Below, one piece after another: positions 6,408-6,572 of a stretch of DNA of 6,572 bases. The translations under genes and the position numbers were made by a program. Every line of letters starts with the position of its first letter. The first letter of the stretch is position 1. Location: positions 1 through 6,572 of the forward strand of contig JBBRMQ010000239.1 in assembly GCA_038230775.1 (NCBI GenBank), read 5' to 3'. This DNA is from JBBRMQ01 sp038230775. Lineage in GTDB: Bacteria > Acidobacteriota > Thermoanaerobaculia > Gp7-AA8. The notes under the pieces are model-generated. The model searched no databases. It was not told the DNA's origin and was given only the letters and a program-made list of their open reading frames with translations.

Positions 6408-6493
6408 GCTTCTGTGTGAGGACCGGCTTCAGCCGGTCACGACGTGCCGGTCAGCGAGACGTGACCGGCTGAAGCCGGTCCTCACACAGAAGC
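6408..6493. repeat. Large intergenic palindrome with perfect 34-bp arms
   Basis: The left arm (6408-6441) and right arm (6460-6493) are perfect reverse complements, with an 18-nt spacer. Each arm contains the smaller hairpin GACCGGC-ttca/tgaa-GCCGGTC (6421-6438 and 6463-6480), shared with the element at 4373-4422. The outer ends carry TCTGTGTGAG / CTCACACAGA. The spacer contains GACGTGCCGG, nearly repeated at the start of the right arm (GACGTGACCGG from 6458). It is a REP/BIME-like non-coding element. It could form a strong hairpin in RNA or a cruciform, and may end transcription from an upstream gene. No transposase is seen in the window. Confidence 0.85.
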
Positions 6494-6504
6494 CTGAAGA
6501 TGGT

Positions 6505-6518
6505 GGTCCTCACACAGA
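6505..6518. repeat. Partial copy of palindrome end (14 bp)
   Basis: GGTCCTCACACAGA repeats exactly the sequence at 6477-6490, in the right arm of the large palindrome, 28 bp further on in direct orientation. It looks like a truncated or decayed second element, or the trace of an insertion or duplication event. Confidence 0.6.
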
Positions 6519-6519
6519 T

Positions 6520-6572
6520 TCAAATCGTCCTTCCCACCGCGGGCACGTTGATCCTCAACTCGTCCATCAGCC
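6520..6572 (-). CDS. Possible 3' end of an upstream gene (partial, uncertain)
   Basis: On the - strand an open frame enters from the window edge and stops with TGA at 6522-6520. It encodes 16 visible residues, LMDELRINVPAVGRTI. Third positions are 14/16 G or C, in line with the genes here, and a stop just before the repeat cluster would suit an upstream gene in the same direction as the peptidase. I do not recognise the family. The opposite strand is also open through this stretch (ATG at 6500), so strand assignment is weak. Confidence 0.3.
   Translation of the reverse strand, partial: LMDELRINVPAVGRTI

Noticed and set aside
5052..6419. Long + strand open frame (455 codons) opposite the M20 peptidase gene
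   Set aside because: Its translation is Arg/Val/His-rich with no recognisable domain, while the - strand encodes a complete M20 protein with all metal ligands. It is an antisense shadow caused by high GC.
6500..6572. + strand open frame starting with ATG at 6500, running off the window
   Set aside because: It begins inside the repeat-derived sequence, has no good ribosome-binding site, and its 24 visible residues match nothing I recognise. The opposite strand is equally open.

Overview
The window is GC-rich and tightly packed, with strong third-position GC. It looks like chromosomal DNA of a Gram-negative-type bacterium: there is a lipoprotein with a TonB-C-like domain, exported enzymes and a membrane anti-sigma factor. 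The winged-helix/TolB-like/TPR protein at the left and the intergenic palindromes built on CCGGCTTCAGCCGG make me favour an Acidobacteriota-like lineage. That assignment is inference, because no rRNA or marker gene is present.

Left to right on the + strand: (1) the 3' part of a large membrane-anchored regulator with a DNA-binding winged helix, one membrane helix, a TolB-like domain and TPRs; (2) a three-gene operon at 1723-4356. The operon encodes an ECF sigma factor, a zinc-binding-type (ZAS) anti-sigma factor that starts inside the sigma stop codon (ATGA), and an exported DUF4097-like protein whose GTG start lies inside the end of the anti-sigma gene. A candidate ECF-type promoter (AAC-N16-CGTC) precedes the sigma gene. 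The third protein has a very regular solenoid: 16 consecutive 18-residue rungs in which Phe and Asn/Gln alternate at the same position.

On the - strand: a secreted M20-family metallopeptidase (5016-6392) and, overlapping its stop codon by 4 nt (GTGA), a small lipoprotein with a bacterial SH3 domain and a TonB-C-like domain (4423-5019). This pair converges on the sigma operon. The two operons are separated by 66 bp that hold a compact palindrome, probably a bidirectional terminator.

A related, larger palindrome with perfect 34-bp arms lies just upstream of the peptidase gene, abutting its likely -10 box, and a 14-bp partial copy follows. The last 53 bases may hold the 3' end of another - strand gene, but this is uncertain.

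The part of most interest is the ECF sigma/anti-sigma/alternating-solenoid operon. It reads as a candidate cell-envelope stress or surface-sensing module, with an envelope-associated SH3-TonB lipoprotein and an exported peptidase next door.
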